Shown here: positions 23,081 through 35,900 of the stretch, piece after piece
Layout: the number at the start of each line of letters is the position of its first letter
Position numbering within the stretch: position 1 is the stretch's first letter
Source: Holothuria scabra
Lineage: Eukaryota; Echinodermata; Holothuroidea; Aspidochirotida; Holothuriidae
Reading direction: 5' to 3'
Assembly (NCBI GenBank): GCA_037179385.1
Contig: CM074180.1
Location: 28,687,455 to 28,751,454, forward strand
Length of the DNA stretch: 64,000 nt
The notes under the pieces: generated by a model
Told to the model about the DNA's origin: nothing
What the model saw: the letters and a program-made list of their open reading frames with translations, nothing else
Databases searched by the model: none
Program-made: the position numbers and the translations under genes

Positions 23081-23799
23081 TAAAACAGACAAACCCCCCA
23101 AATTCTACATAATGTTTAGTTCAAGACAAGCTCACCACCCACAAGTTAGTCAGAGAACATTTTCTAATGTCCTCCTGATCCTCTGGCAAAGGGCCATTCG
23201 GCAAAATCAAACTATTATGTCCACTGAATTACAATACTTGACCAACCTCTCAGCCCTCAGACCATTTACATCATTAGTCTGTCATGTATGGCTCCATTCT
23301 AGACTGGATTAAAAGAACATACTACACATGATCTTGGCAAGTTAGAGATTTCCAAAACCATCCAAACCAAACTTTGCTTTTGGTCTGATATTTAGGGTAA
23401 TCTGTTCACTTCTTTAGTGTAAATCCCTCATGCAGTCTCTCACATGGACAATGTGCACAGAAGAACCTCAATTTGTCATCGATGCACTGTTTTAGCATAA
23501 AAATCTCTCAAAATAGCACCAGCACAAATAGCATTTAAAATCCTTCCATTGTGAGTTTTAACACTACACTTGGCAGTGGTGGGTCAAGTGTGAGTCATGT
23601 TGACAGTGGTGGGTCAACTGTGAGTCCTGTTTGTACAAGATGTGGTGCAGAGGTGTGTCAAAGTCCTGGAAATAATGAGTAAAGCAGCGTAATAAGTGCA
23701 TCATATTTACAGAACTGCATCATAGGGCATGAAATGTTATGTCAATTGCTTGATGAAAGGGTACACCAATGCACAAAAATGCTTCACCCTCCTAATCAA

Positions 23800-23912
23800 T
23801 ATTGACCAACCTTGTTGGTCAATATTTGTTGGGACATTTCTACTATCTTTGGATTTTTATGTTGCTACAGTTAAACTTGTGAGCATCAACCAACCTTGTT
23901 GGTCAAAGTAGA
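23800..23912. repeat. Two TTGACCAAC palindromes
   Basis: TTGACCAACCTTGTTGGTCAA forms a hairpin with 9-bp perfect arms around CTT at about 23803-23823. A shorter version, ACCAACCTTGTTGGT, lies at about 23889-23903. The segment 23838-23895 also recurs at 24059-24112. Confidence 0.7.
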
Positions 23913-24814
23913 GTGGGGTGAGAGAGCATTGTCTTCAATACAATTGGTTTAAAAATTAATTGTGTTTTGGTTTCAGTTTAATTAATTGCATACCTATTTG
24001 TCAGGACATTCTTTATTTTCTATGTTTTGCCTGGAATATAGCAAAAGGTTATGACTTAGTTTCTACTATCTTTTAATTTTTATGTTGCTACAGTTAAAAC
24101 GAGCATCAACCAAACCCTACATAACTATTACTCCAAACTCATGTTGATGTTGTTGTTAAATGAACTTCATGCTTTACACCAAAAGCAATTAATGTGTTGT
24201 AGTTATATGTAGGCTATATCATCATGTAAAAAGTGAAAACACTTATATAAAATCCAATATGGAAATATATAGTTGAAAAATAAAAAAAAGTAATAATTTA
24301 AAACCTGTGAAGTTTGGGATTTATTGAAATGGTCGGTATAACATTTTGTTGTGTAGTTACATAATTAATGGAAGTAGTATGGACAAGGCTTCTTCATATT
24401 TGTGTGGATCCGAAAGGAAGGAAGTATTTCAGATGTCTTCAGTAGGTTTTAATCTCCTTAAAAGGATAAAAAAAGACATTCAAGAGAGGCAAATGAAGGA
24501 GAAAACAGCCATAAGAGAAACTAAATGCCATCTATTTTTATGCAAATTTGAGATACTGTTCTAATGTACCTTTAACTGGAAGGAAAACCACCAGCTGGTA
24601 TTTGCGTAGAGACGTGGACCCAACGGCTTTGTGTATCCATGGATGTTGATTATAAAAGAATGTAATGAACTGTAACATTTTCTAAAAACTGTTGAACTTG
24701 GATGTAGGGAGTTAAATATTTTATATATTGTTCATGAGAGAGACTGGAGGAGAGATAGAGATGGGAACATTCCAACACCAAGACCAAAACTGTTAAGTTT
24801 TCAGTCCTTGTTCT

Positions 24815-25125
24815 GGGGCTGATTTCACTGACATCAATTTTAGTGATCATCCCAAAGTTGGTTGCTAATGACAAGTCTTCTTTTATTGTGATAGCAGCTG
24901 ACATTTGGGTTTCACTGAAGCGACAGTGGATTTCAACCTTTGCATTTACTAAACAGTCATTGCTAAAACTCATTGCAAACAACTCAACTAATCGATAAAA
25001 AATTGACGTGCTAAAGTTTAGTGAAAATCAGTTTGAAAAATTGGTTGCTCAATTGCGATGGATTTAAGATCTGGTGATGGATTGCAGCATACCGATGACA
25101 GCTAAATGTTAGTGAAATCAGCCCC
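24815..25125. mobile_element. MITE-like element with GGGGCTGATTTCACT inverted ends (311 bp)
   Basis: The left end GGGGCTGATTTCACTGACAT is mirrored by ATGTTAGTGAAATCAGCCCC at the right, 19 of 20 bases matching. The interior is AT-rich and non-coding. No convincing target duplication was seen. Confidence 0.65.
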
Positions 25126-28100
25126 TGGTGTTTAATACTTACTGAATACACTAAAAGTGTCATTGTCATATCAACCTTTCACATTCTCATCTGACATGAT
25201 CCATTTCATCCAAAAAACAGCTTTTACAGCAATACCAACACCACTTAACATTCTCTTTTATTGGCTTAAACCATCTCAAAAAGCTGTTTGAGTTATTGTG
25301 ATCTGCCACCATCACTCTTTCTATCTCTCTATCTGTCATGTTTGTTCACAGTTGCTTTTAATGCTCTCAGGAGCACATTTGTTGCAGAATCGTAATGAAA
25401 TTCGACGAATTAGTCATTGAACATTGTGTTAAAAAGTTCAGGTCAAAGGTCATCTAGGGGTCATTACTGGCTGGGGATTGTAATCTAGTATATTTTTCTG
25501 TTTTTGGCAGGAGGCAATGCAGTATACAAGAAAAAAAGAAAGTTCCTCAAACATGAAAAAACACAAACCTTGCTTTTCATATAGCTTTTTATTTTCTTGC
25601 CATGGAATAGATTTTTAATGTAAATTGAATGTTCCACATTCATGTTTGTATGAAAAAAAAGACTTCAAGAGTCACAGACTCTCAGCCAATTCTATATGGT
25701 GCCCTCATGTATCAAACATGTATTTACTCCTCAAAGATCAACTTGGAAGTAGAAGGAATTCTCCTTGTAATGAAAACTGAAAACCATAAATCGTAGAAGA
25801 TATTTCCTACTTTAATTTAAACCTATTGGCTCTCCACCATGTTAAACAATTCACTGTCAGTTTTTTTTTTTTGAACAATGGTTTTTCATTTCTTTTTTAA
25901 TATAAATCAACAAAGGTCTAGTACCACATGTTTTAACTCTTTTTTCCAACAAAATACTCTTCAAATCAGAAACTGATCCAAACCCTCCAAGGTAAACAGC
26001 TCTCAATAAATGGTGCCTAACATTTGACCAGAATGACACACCAGGTTCTATGTGAGATACATTAGACAAATCTAAGAAACACTGGAAACTAAACAAGTGA
26101 AAAGGACAGGTGAGTCAATTCTCAACATCAGTTGAAAATATTAACAAAAAATTTTCTAGTGACTGCCATGAGAGGAAGTTCTGTTGCTTCCAGGAGGAAG
26201 TCCCCAAACAAACATTCCTTATCTTTTTCTATCAATCACATCAGGAACAAGTGGAAAACTAATTAACCCTTTGAGTAGGACTTACTTTTTAGGCTAAATA
26301 CCTTCATTTAAATTTAAATGGTTATTCTCTGCTAATCTAACTGAATATACAGACCTTCAAAGCCTGTTCATAACAATCCCAGAGTTCCCAATAGTAAAAG
26401 ATCAAATATGGCTTTTAAAAGCATAAGTATTACTGATCATTTAAACCACCAATGCATAAATCTAATCTCAGTTAACTACGCAACGGATTTTTATAACATC
26501 ACAAGATACTCCAAGCAGAGTATAAGACAGCCCTGCTGTCTGACAAAGAAGCTGGTGAAAGCCAAAACGTGTATACATATTGCTGCAGCACCGTTTGGAG
26601 TTTTGGACCCTTAAGACAACCTCTAAACATATATGCCCCCTATCCCACACCCCTTCTACCTATCACCCAAGCTTTCTCAAAGTTAGCCAAATTAAAATGT
26701 ACTCTGAGAATGATTAAACTTGGATGCCATCCAAACTGTTGAAAATTTATTCTTTTGATATGAATTCTACATACAGCATGTACAGACAGCCTCTGGCACA
26801 CCAAAATATGGACAAATTTGCCACGAGATAAAAAATAGGTGCCTGCTAACAAATATTAATTTGAAAATTATAAAGAAGAAGAGATGGAACAAAAGTTAAA
26901 TAAAATTTGGCTGAGTAACCGAAAAGTTAATTGAAAAACAGACTGAAACAGTCCACCCACAAAGAGAGCTAACAAAAAGCAGTTACATGCTAACTGCCAA
27001 AATTGTGGCTTTTCTTCACACCTTGATGACAGTGCAAAGCCTTAAACACAAAGCTTTTTATTTACAATTTTTTTTAAGAATTCCTTAGAAAGAATGACAT
27101 TTGAGAAAGATGTAGATTACAAGAAAGATAACATGAGGAGAAATCATCAAGGAACATGAAATATTTATGACACAAAACATTCATAAGAGAAATCATAAAC
27201 CATCAAAAAAGTGGAACCAGCCTGGGTTCAAGAAATACGATATGCTTGACTCCATGTGAAGCATGGATTTATGTACAAAATTCACTGCTATCAAAGCATG
27301 TTTACCCTTTTTGAAAAACAGAGAAATTAATTTGTTTGGGATTATTTCATATAGGGAAGGTCAAAGGAAACCTGCCTTTCACCAAAATAAAATGTTACTT
27401 TTACAAGGAAAAATGACCTTAAGAAAACATTGCAAATTACATTTCCACCCCAAAGAAATATGAACTGGAATTTGAAACACTAAAACACCAACCACATAAA
27501 AAATTTATGCATTAGATGAAAAAGACCATCAGATATAAGAGAAAATTTGCTACACCATTAAAAAGGTTTGATTTTCAAAACTAAACCTGACACATTCCAT
27601 TCTGAAACAAATTCCTTCTTTAAACATTATTAGAATGATGGTTATTGTCTGGGAATGGAAATGGGGTGCACATTAATTCTACATCACTACATCCAATTTG
27701 AGGACAGAGGTCAGTGAAAAAGTTTCTTATGAATCACAATTAAGTACCTCTGCACCTCACAATTGCAGTGACATGTTGCTCGGAAATTTAGGGACATGAT
27801 GAAAAGAAAGATCTCCCAGCATGAGACTTTCTTAAAATACTCTTAATTACCATTTAATCCAATTAAACAAGTACATATTGTTTTCACGAGAACTAAGCCC
27901 ATTATGTTCAACTGAAATTTAAATGACAACACACAAACACCTTTGAAAATGCAGCAAAACACAGGCTATTCCCACTATGGGACAAATACACTACTGACCA
28001 CCAACACAATTGATAACGTACCCTGTTAACAAATCATGTAAATCATTAACGTATGAGACACAATGAGGCACAGCCTGACACAAACATACAACATAAAGAA

Positions 28101-29955
28101 TCATTTATGGTACACAGGGGAACCCCCGGCAAAAAGGTCTCTTTTAAATATATCTATGACACAAAAACCATTTGGAGTGACCGGCACAACACCTATACAA
28201 TACAAAATAAATGAGAAGTCCTATTTACAACAAACTGAATTTCCATTTACACAGAATAAAATATTTAAGGCTACAAAAACATGGATTCCACAGTTATAGA
28301 TACACATCAGGCATGACAATAAACACAACCGGTGTTCTTTTGTGAGAACATCAGGAAGAAAGTGGCTATGGTTGCATTAATGTTCTGTCCTGTGGGTATT
28401 GACTCTCAGACAGGAAAGACGAAAGTGTTGCATTTATTTTTTTGTTTTTCTTCCAGCAAGCAGAAACTTTGATGACAGACCTGGAAAGTTCTAAAACTCT
28501 GCCCTTATATTAACCATAGCTTGGTTAAAGCAACGATAAAATTTGCTAACCTGTGTAAATACATGAGTTGAACCTCAGGACTGTAAAAATTAAATTTACG
28601 CTAATTATTTTGTGACGTCAAATCAATAGACAGATTTTATCGGACAAAGCTGTCCGTTAAAAAATGTATGTCAGTGTGACATCACCAAACAGTCAGTTGG
28701 CATTTTATTTTCACAGACACCAGGTGCAATTCACATATTTACACTGACTGGGTGACAAATTTTTGGCTCTTTCCGACCACATATGGAGGAGATTTCCACA
28801 AAAATCCCCCCAAATTGGATCTGCATCCGATCCATATTCATTGTAGTGTGACTCCTTTATTCAGCCAAACTGCGTCTGCCAAAGACACAATAAGATCCTA
28901 CTTTCAGGTGATATATAAACACAAGTCTTCACTCTCTGCCCTTACTAAACAAAACTGGTGACAATGAAGATCATAGCTCTCTGATATCCTCCAACACCAG
29001 ATGAAATTTTCTGTTTTAGGTATAGTGGTACTGTCTGTAAATGAAGTTTCACGCAAGGACCATCAAGGTCAAGGGATGTTTCACACCATATTTCAGTTTG
29101 TTTCTATATTTTTCAGTCATTTTCCATAACATCTTAGTCCCAGCTTTTGCACAACAGGACATCCAGCATACAAGTCAGCCTCAGTGAAACAAGGAAATTT
29201 TTTTTATTTGCGGTATTATCTCTCTCTGTCCGTGTGCGTTGTTTCTAAGAAGCAGATAGACATGTCCCAAATGGCACTGCTTTTACATTCCAACACAAAC
29301 TTGATATCTATGTAAAAATTTCCTTTCAAAACTCTGCAAACTACTCTCATACTACAGAAGTATCAATTGCACACCAAGGCAGAATCTTACGCTGTGACAG
29401 AATTCAACACTTCCATATTCCAAAGCATGCTGGGAAATACTGGACTTTTCCTGCACCAGGAACAGGGCCTGTAACTTCCACATTTAGCCCACAGTATGAT
29501 GTACAAAATAAACTTCAAGGTGAAGAGAAGAGTATCTTTAAAGTACATTCCCCATACCTGAACTGGCAAGGCTTTAAGTGGTCATTTTGCAGGAAGAAAG
29601 CAACCAGCCAATGGAATAATTTGGGGGAAAAAAAAAAACAAAATAAACCACAGGGTAGCAGCAAAAGTTCCCCGCATGAATCCCAAGTCTGGAATATCAA
29701 CTTCCCTATTTGGACCTTTTCAAAAGATCAAAGTTACAAACTCCATCATATCTAACTGGTACAAAAATGAGCAGTTTGTATGAGACTGTATGTGGCTGTT
29801 GTACAAAATGGATTGGAGCCGTGTTAAGTTGTTGCATGGTCTTAACAGTCAGTGGTCACAGTTTCAAACACCACACACATGAATGCTGGTTGCTTCCAAG
29901 CTTTCAAAGTCCTCTCCTTTGGCACTTGTTTTTGTAGCTGATACTGCCCTTCATT

Positions 29956-29993
29956 TCACTGGTTACTGGGTTGGTCTTGGTCATTAGGACCAT
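29956..29993 (-). CDS. SAMD4: SAMD4 coding exon 10: last 12 residues and stop
   Basis: The acceptor is TTTTTGCCTGACAG directly above 29993. With the phase-1 base from exon 9 the exon reads [12 protein letters not shown] and stop TGA (29956-29958), giving HALEDGPNDQD at the junction against HALGDGVDRTSTI in human SAMD4A. It is too short for ORF calling and was recognised by phase and by the conserved position of the C-terminus. Confidence 0.88.
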
Positions 29994-32900
29994 CTGTCAG
30001 GCAAAAACAGAAAGAAAACTCTTCAAATTTGTAGTTTTGTGACAAATCTCAAATTAACAGAGGAAAATACAAACAAACACACCTTCTCACATTAATGAAC
30101 AAAGAGTAAAATTCCAAATATTATATCTCTCAAGGAAACCATCATCCAGAAAAAAAGTTGTCTATTTTAGTGAAGAGCTGGGTCTTGAAGGGAAATGCCT
30201 CCAGCCCACCCCTATCTCCCATCTACTGCCTCACCTCCACATCCCACAGTTTTGTAGCAGAGCAATGTATTTTGTAATGGTATTTTGTAATGGTATTTTG
30301 TAATGGTATTTTACTTTTCAACAGGGCCCCCATTTTTGTAACAGGGCAATGTAATTTTGTTCTGGCATTTCACTCTCAATAAGGGCTGGATCCTTAAGAG
30401 ACATGTCTCCTGTCCACCCCTACCTCCTAATCATCATCATCTTCCCCAACCAACCCCAGCTCCTTCTCCCATTTTTGAAATAGAAAAATGTGTTTCTCTA
30501 CTGGTATTTCACTCCCATGTGTGCAATCACTGCAGTTCATTACTCCGACACCCTTTCCATAATCCTGGGTCTGGCCCTGCAGGGCTGACATATCTTTGAA
30601 TCACACTCACCTTCTAAAGCATGCTGGGTAACACTAAGACAAATTTTCTCTAATTGGTTCTCCACTTGTCTATTGTTGAGGTCTGATTGTCTGGCACTGT
30701 GAATGGATGTTTCAACTCTTGTGAGTGGTGGGTGTTTCCCAGAAAACAGGTTAGCTGAGCCATGTTGCAAAGCATGTGGGGGAACAGACTGTGTTCGGGA
30801 CACTGGATTACGTGGCGGTCCACCCTAAATGAGGAAGAAGATTTTGTTTACAACATCAAAGTTAACATACATTTCATAAACCTTACCCCTGACTCAAGTA
30901 ATGAAAGTAACAATGAAAGTAAAAGTCGAACAAAACATAAATCTGTTTAATTCCTGCAGTTTGGCAAGTGCCATAAAGTATGTGTAGGCACATAAGGTAG
31001 ATAGGAAACAATTCCACTGTACAAAGCAATTTCCTGATTGCAAGAGGCCTTTACCATTTGTAATTGTGTCCAGACAGCAAAACCTGGAGTGTTGTGTTAC
31101 GGTGAGTAGGCGGTCATAATTAAAGGGGGTGTTCCAGCAAATAGATATAGTCTACCTGCTGGATTTTAATAAAGAGGTCCTGTATGTGGGCATTGTGAAA
31201 AACCTTTATTCAGTTTCCATGTGTGGGTCTCAATGTATTAGGCAGCTGCAGTTAACTACATTTTGTAACCTGCAGTGAACTTAAAGCGAGCAGGGCAGAT
31301 GACATTTCCAAAATAAGCTAGTCCAGTAATTTGTTGACACATGGAATTGTGGGGCACAGTGTGGGATACAAAAACCAAGCTCAGCATATAGTGCAGAGCT
31401 GCCAACATGCCATACTGTAAAAGAGGAACGCCACCCGTGAGTATGCTACTGTAGGATAAACCTCCAGAGGCGGGGTGGCGGACCTGTCTCAGGACCACTG
31501 GAGGGGTCCAGTGGGCAAAGCACTGGATTTTGAGATGTTCAGTGTTTGTCTGAAAGACTTTTTGAGCCCTGAATAACAGATTGGTTAATTCCATGCCAAA
31601 GTGTACAATGCCTACTACGTTCAGCCTGTCAGGTTTCAAAACCGACCTTACCATTAATATTGTACCTGATCATGATTCAAGTGATACTGAAAATCGGAAC
31701 ATGACGTTGGAAAATCAGAACAGAGCAAATTTTTATTTTTAAATCGGAACAGTTGGCAGCTCTGATAGTGTACTGCCTTCTCGTTTTCATGCAGTATGTG
31801 AATGCAACACTAAGCATAAATCTGAACAGCCAATCGGAATTAAAATAGGGACTCTGCCCTACTACAATCAGATCAAAATGCCTATTTTTTACACCAAAAA
31901 GACAATTTAGACTAAGTCCACTGCACAGAACCACACTTATAACTCTTCCTTATGTCATGCTAGGATTGAGAAAGAATGATGTCACCAAATTTTCATGCAA
32001 ACTTAAAATTTTGGAACACCATTTGTAGAAGCAGAACTGGTGTGTTTACCCTGATGATTTGGCGGATGTGCGCATGTGCATAGCCACCAAAGCGAATTAC
32101 TGTACTGCCTTCTTAATAAATGCTTTCTTTTGCTAACTACTTGAAACTACTTGCCAAGGAGCTTACAAATTCAATTCTGAAGCCTCTTATGAACGCACAT
32201 TACAAAAATATGTAACTATGGGGTAGAAATCGAAGTTGAAGGTTACAAAATTCAACCAAAGTTAACTAATGCTAGGTAACGATGTCATGTACTTTGTTTT
32301 GAAGGGGCAAAGCATTCGTCCCGAACTCCAAGCTCATTTTAAAGCAACAGCAAAGTTCCTATTGTATTCTCAATTCTATTTGAAGTATCTTTTGTAATAT
32401 TTAAGAACAATGTTGCATATTAAAGGTAAGCAGGTATGTCTAGTAAAATTCAAATTTGAGAAGAAAAAATATTGTCCCACGATGCTAAAGAGCCAATCAT
32501 CAAACAAGACCGTCTACTATAGTAATTAAATTTGGGTTGGCTGCATTTGCCATAATTTCATCTTTGGGTTATAAATGTGAAGATTTCAAATGAAGAAATT
32601 CAAATACCCCCAATTTTTCATCCAGTAACAGTGTACTTTCAAAAGTACTACTACTGCTAGGACCACAATTGACAGGACCTTTGCCTGTGTAAAAAAGATG
32701 AAGGGGGGGGGGGAGGTATTTTCCCAGAGATTTCCACATGGTACATACCAAGTGCTAAATGATGGTGGTGCTTAACATAGGCAGTGGTTGGTCTGCTCCC
32801 AAGGGTTTTACCTAGGGTTATGGCCCTGTTTAAAAAATTTTGTCTAAACAATGACAGTAGTTTTGAGTAGGTTAAACAAAATCTAAAACATGCTGTGCAC

Positions 32901-35900
32901 ATCTGAATAGTTAACATGAAAAAATCAAAACATTGTCCAAGATGGTACCTGCCACCTTCCAGGCCTCAAGACCTGCAAAACCTTACCTGTCTTGGTTGAA
33001 CATAGACTGATCCACTTTGAGTCGCCCGGTAAACTCCACCAGCACCACTCACTGAAAGCATCTTATGTTGCATATGACTTGTGGGATGGGTAGCCTGGAA
33101 AGCTGCTGGCCTACTCCGGCTTAGTGGTTGCCGTCCAGTGGATGCACTTCTGGTTAATGCATATTCATTAGGATATGATGATCCATGATGACTCCATCTA
33201 AAAACAGAATACAGTAAATGAATATTGAGACTGATGTTCCTTTAAGAAGTGTAAACTAGAGGACAAAAACATTATTCCTCTACTAACATGCACCAATCCC
33301 ACCCACCCCCCCCTCCCCCTCCAAAAAAATTACTAATGCATAAACTACAAGGTGACTGATGTAAAGTTTGGTGGGTCTTCTGTTAACCATGCATTAGTTA
33401 TGACTCGCTCAATCAACTACTGAGCAGTTTGATGTGAGATGACAACATTTTCCTTTACATTTCCTCACTTCAACTCTACATTAAAACTATTTTTCAAAGA
33501 AAATTTAAAAAAAAAAAATGAATGAAAAAAAAAATTAAGCACTAAATGAGAAATATTAAGGTAGTCACTCTTCCCATTCAAAAATTTGTCACTACAACAA
33601 ATTTGACTCCACTACCCTGGTGGTCACTTACGTTCTTCCGGCTCTATCATGAGATTGCTTTCTAGGATACACATTGCGTGTGAAGTTTTGGCAAGTGTCT
33701 CTCCACAACATTAGTCTTTTCTTCTGAACGTCTGTAAATGCCTCATGGTCAATATACTTCTTTAAAATTTCAATATATGTTGCAATGCTTTCTTCATCAG
33801 GGCGCCTTGCATCTACCAAGAATTTGGAACACACTGCAAACAAAAAGCAAAAAATTAATGCATTCTGATTTTATATCATCAAAAGGGAGAAGCTAGGACT
33901 ACAGGAAACTTCTAAGTGGAAATCTTAATATGCAAAAGAAACTTTCTCCCTACAGTTTTTTTGTACAGGCAAACATAAAAACTGGGACATCTGATGAGCT
34001 TATAACAGTACCAAAAAGTTCCTAGTCAAATGTGAGATTCTTGATGCATCTATTTCGTAAGTTACAGGATGTAGGACCTCTGCTGATAGGGAAACCACAG
34101 TGTCAATAATTTGCACAATAAGAAAGTATAGGGAAAAAAGGTATGAAGGTCGCAGGGAATAGGTGAGGACCAAAATAGACTTTAAAACTCATTTTAAACA
34201 AAGAAAGGGTCATATCACTTGCAGTAAGTCATTTCAACATAAAGTAAATATGGCTGAGATTTCCTACTGAAAAACCTGTTTTGAAGTCAGAGATTTTAAG
34301 ATCTGGTAAGGAATTTAAGTAAACAACAGATTCAATTCAGCATTTCTTTATGTCATTGTGATGATTTTTATCTGCAAAAAGGCCAAATCTCCTCTGTTTA
34401 ATAGTAGTAAAAGGGAAGGTAAGTAGGTGCCTAATAGGTCTCCTAATTTTATGACACTCACAAATGTTTTGTCTAACGAACTGTCACTCAACACAGGTCA
34501 TACATACAAGATTAACAATTGCCCATTTATCCTGTTTTTGGGAATCTCTTCTCCACTAAAAAATAAATCGGTATGATTTCCAAACAAGAATGAATTACAT
34601 CATTTCATTTCACTTTATTTGTTTCTTTGCAGCATGATGCAATAATTACATACACAATAGTTACAAGTGAACTGACTGATATTGTGTAGTTATTACATGC
34701 TACGAATGAAAGTGGTCCAAAAAGCCTTTGTAGACTTGTGAGGCAGATCACTCCCAATTGTATCACTCATAGCAGAGCAAAATATCTTGAGATGCATGAG
34801 GGGAGGAGAGGAGCTTCATCATGTCATTGGGGTTAGTTACTAAAATGAGATTGAATGACATGCCAACCAGAATAAGTTTTATACTGACCACTTGGTAACA
34901 AAAAAGAACAGTTTGTATACAGTATTAAATATGGTTCAAGTTCATTCAAGTTTAGTTTCAAATACGGTTCAAATGTGCCCAAGTCCTTCCCTTCAAGTCA
35001 CCTATTACCAAAGGTGGGAAATACTGTGGACATATTTTACAACCCCAAGGGGGAATGATGTCATTGGAGGTATAAAAAAAGTCATGCACATTTTTTTTTT
35101 TTTTTTGGGGGGGGGGAGGAGATCCATAGTTCTTCATGCTAAGGGGACCTAGGTAAGGGGTTCTACGTAGTTTTCCATTTGGTACCCTACTGAAAATTAC
35201 TCACCTTTTCCAAGAAATCTTGTCAACTGACCGGGTAAGTCTCCCTGAGGTACTGTATCTGCATCTGGGGTTGGTGGTTCATACCTCTTTAGTGGTGTCC
35301 CCTCAATTTCCTCTCTGACCTTTGCTAGTGCTGCTCTGATACTGTTAGGGTTGTCATCCATTATACTCTGTAGGAAGATTAATATAAGATTAATAATTGA
35401 GGTGCATGGTTCAAACAATCCACTGGCACATAAATGTGATAGTGTTACCTGTCATGACCAATATCAGTTGAAATACTGTAGCCAAATCTGACGAGAGGAC
35501 TGTTTTGAAACAATGGATAAGGTTTAAAAAATTCCTACACAGTGCAATACTTTTGAGTTATTATTTATATTTGTGAAGATATGCTGTTACACTCACATAT
35601 AACAGCCATGTTTCTTCCACCAGTACAAGGGTATATCAAAGTTTCAAGCCAATATTGTCCTGGGTATATTTTATGTCACTTACTGGGGAAATCTCTTTCT
35701 AGCCCCTGTCCATAATAACCTCTCCCTCCACTAAGAGGATGCAGAAAGAGGACATAAGGAGGCAGCACTCCAGGTGAGGTTGTCTCCATATCCACTGAGA
35801 CATTAGCCTACCAGGGTCTAGTTGCAGGTAGACAGGATTACTGGTGTCATTAGGGGTTAATGAGGGGCAATTCAGATCAAACATTCAACATACCTAATGC

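Larger units (their letters stand above)
19348..29955. other. Region between the convergent CGRRF1 and SAMD4 stop codons
   Basis: 10.6 kb holding both 3'UTRs and any spacer. From 19348 to about 25900 it carries a tandem duplication (21230-21514), palindromes near 23806, a T/G homopolymer junction (23030-23080) and an inverted-repeat element (24815-25125). From about 26100 to 29950 I find no interspersed element, which would fit a long SAMD4 3'UTR. AATAAA-type signals exist on both strands at several places, but none can be chosen from sequence alone. Confidence 0.6.

Noticed and set aside
28612..28619. CRE-like TGACGTCA
   Set aside because: An isolated 8-bp match downstream of SAMD4 coding sequence, expected by chance in 64 kb.
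31256..31654. 132-codon open frame on the - strand
   Set aside because: Half of it overlaps the inverted-repeat element at 31394-31764, and it has no recognisable domain or splice context.
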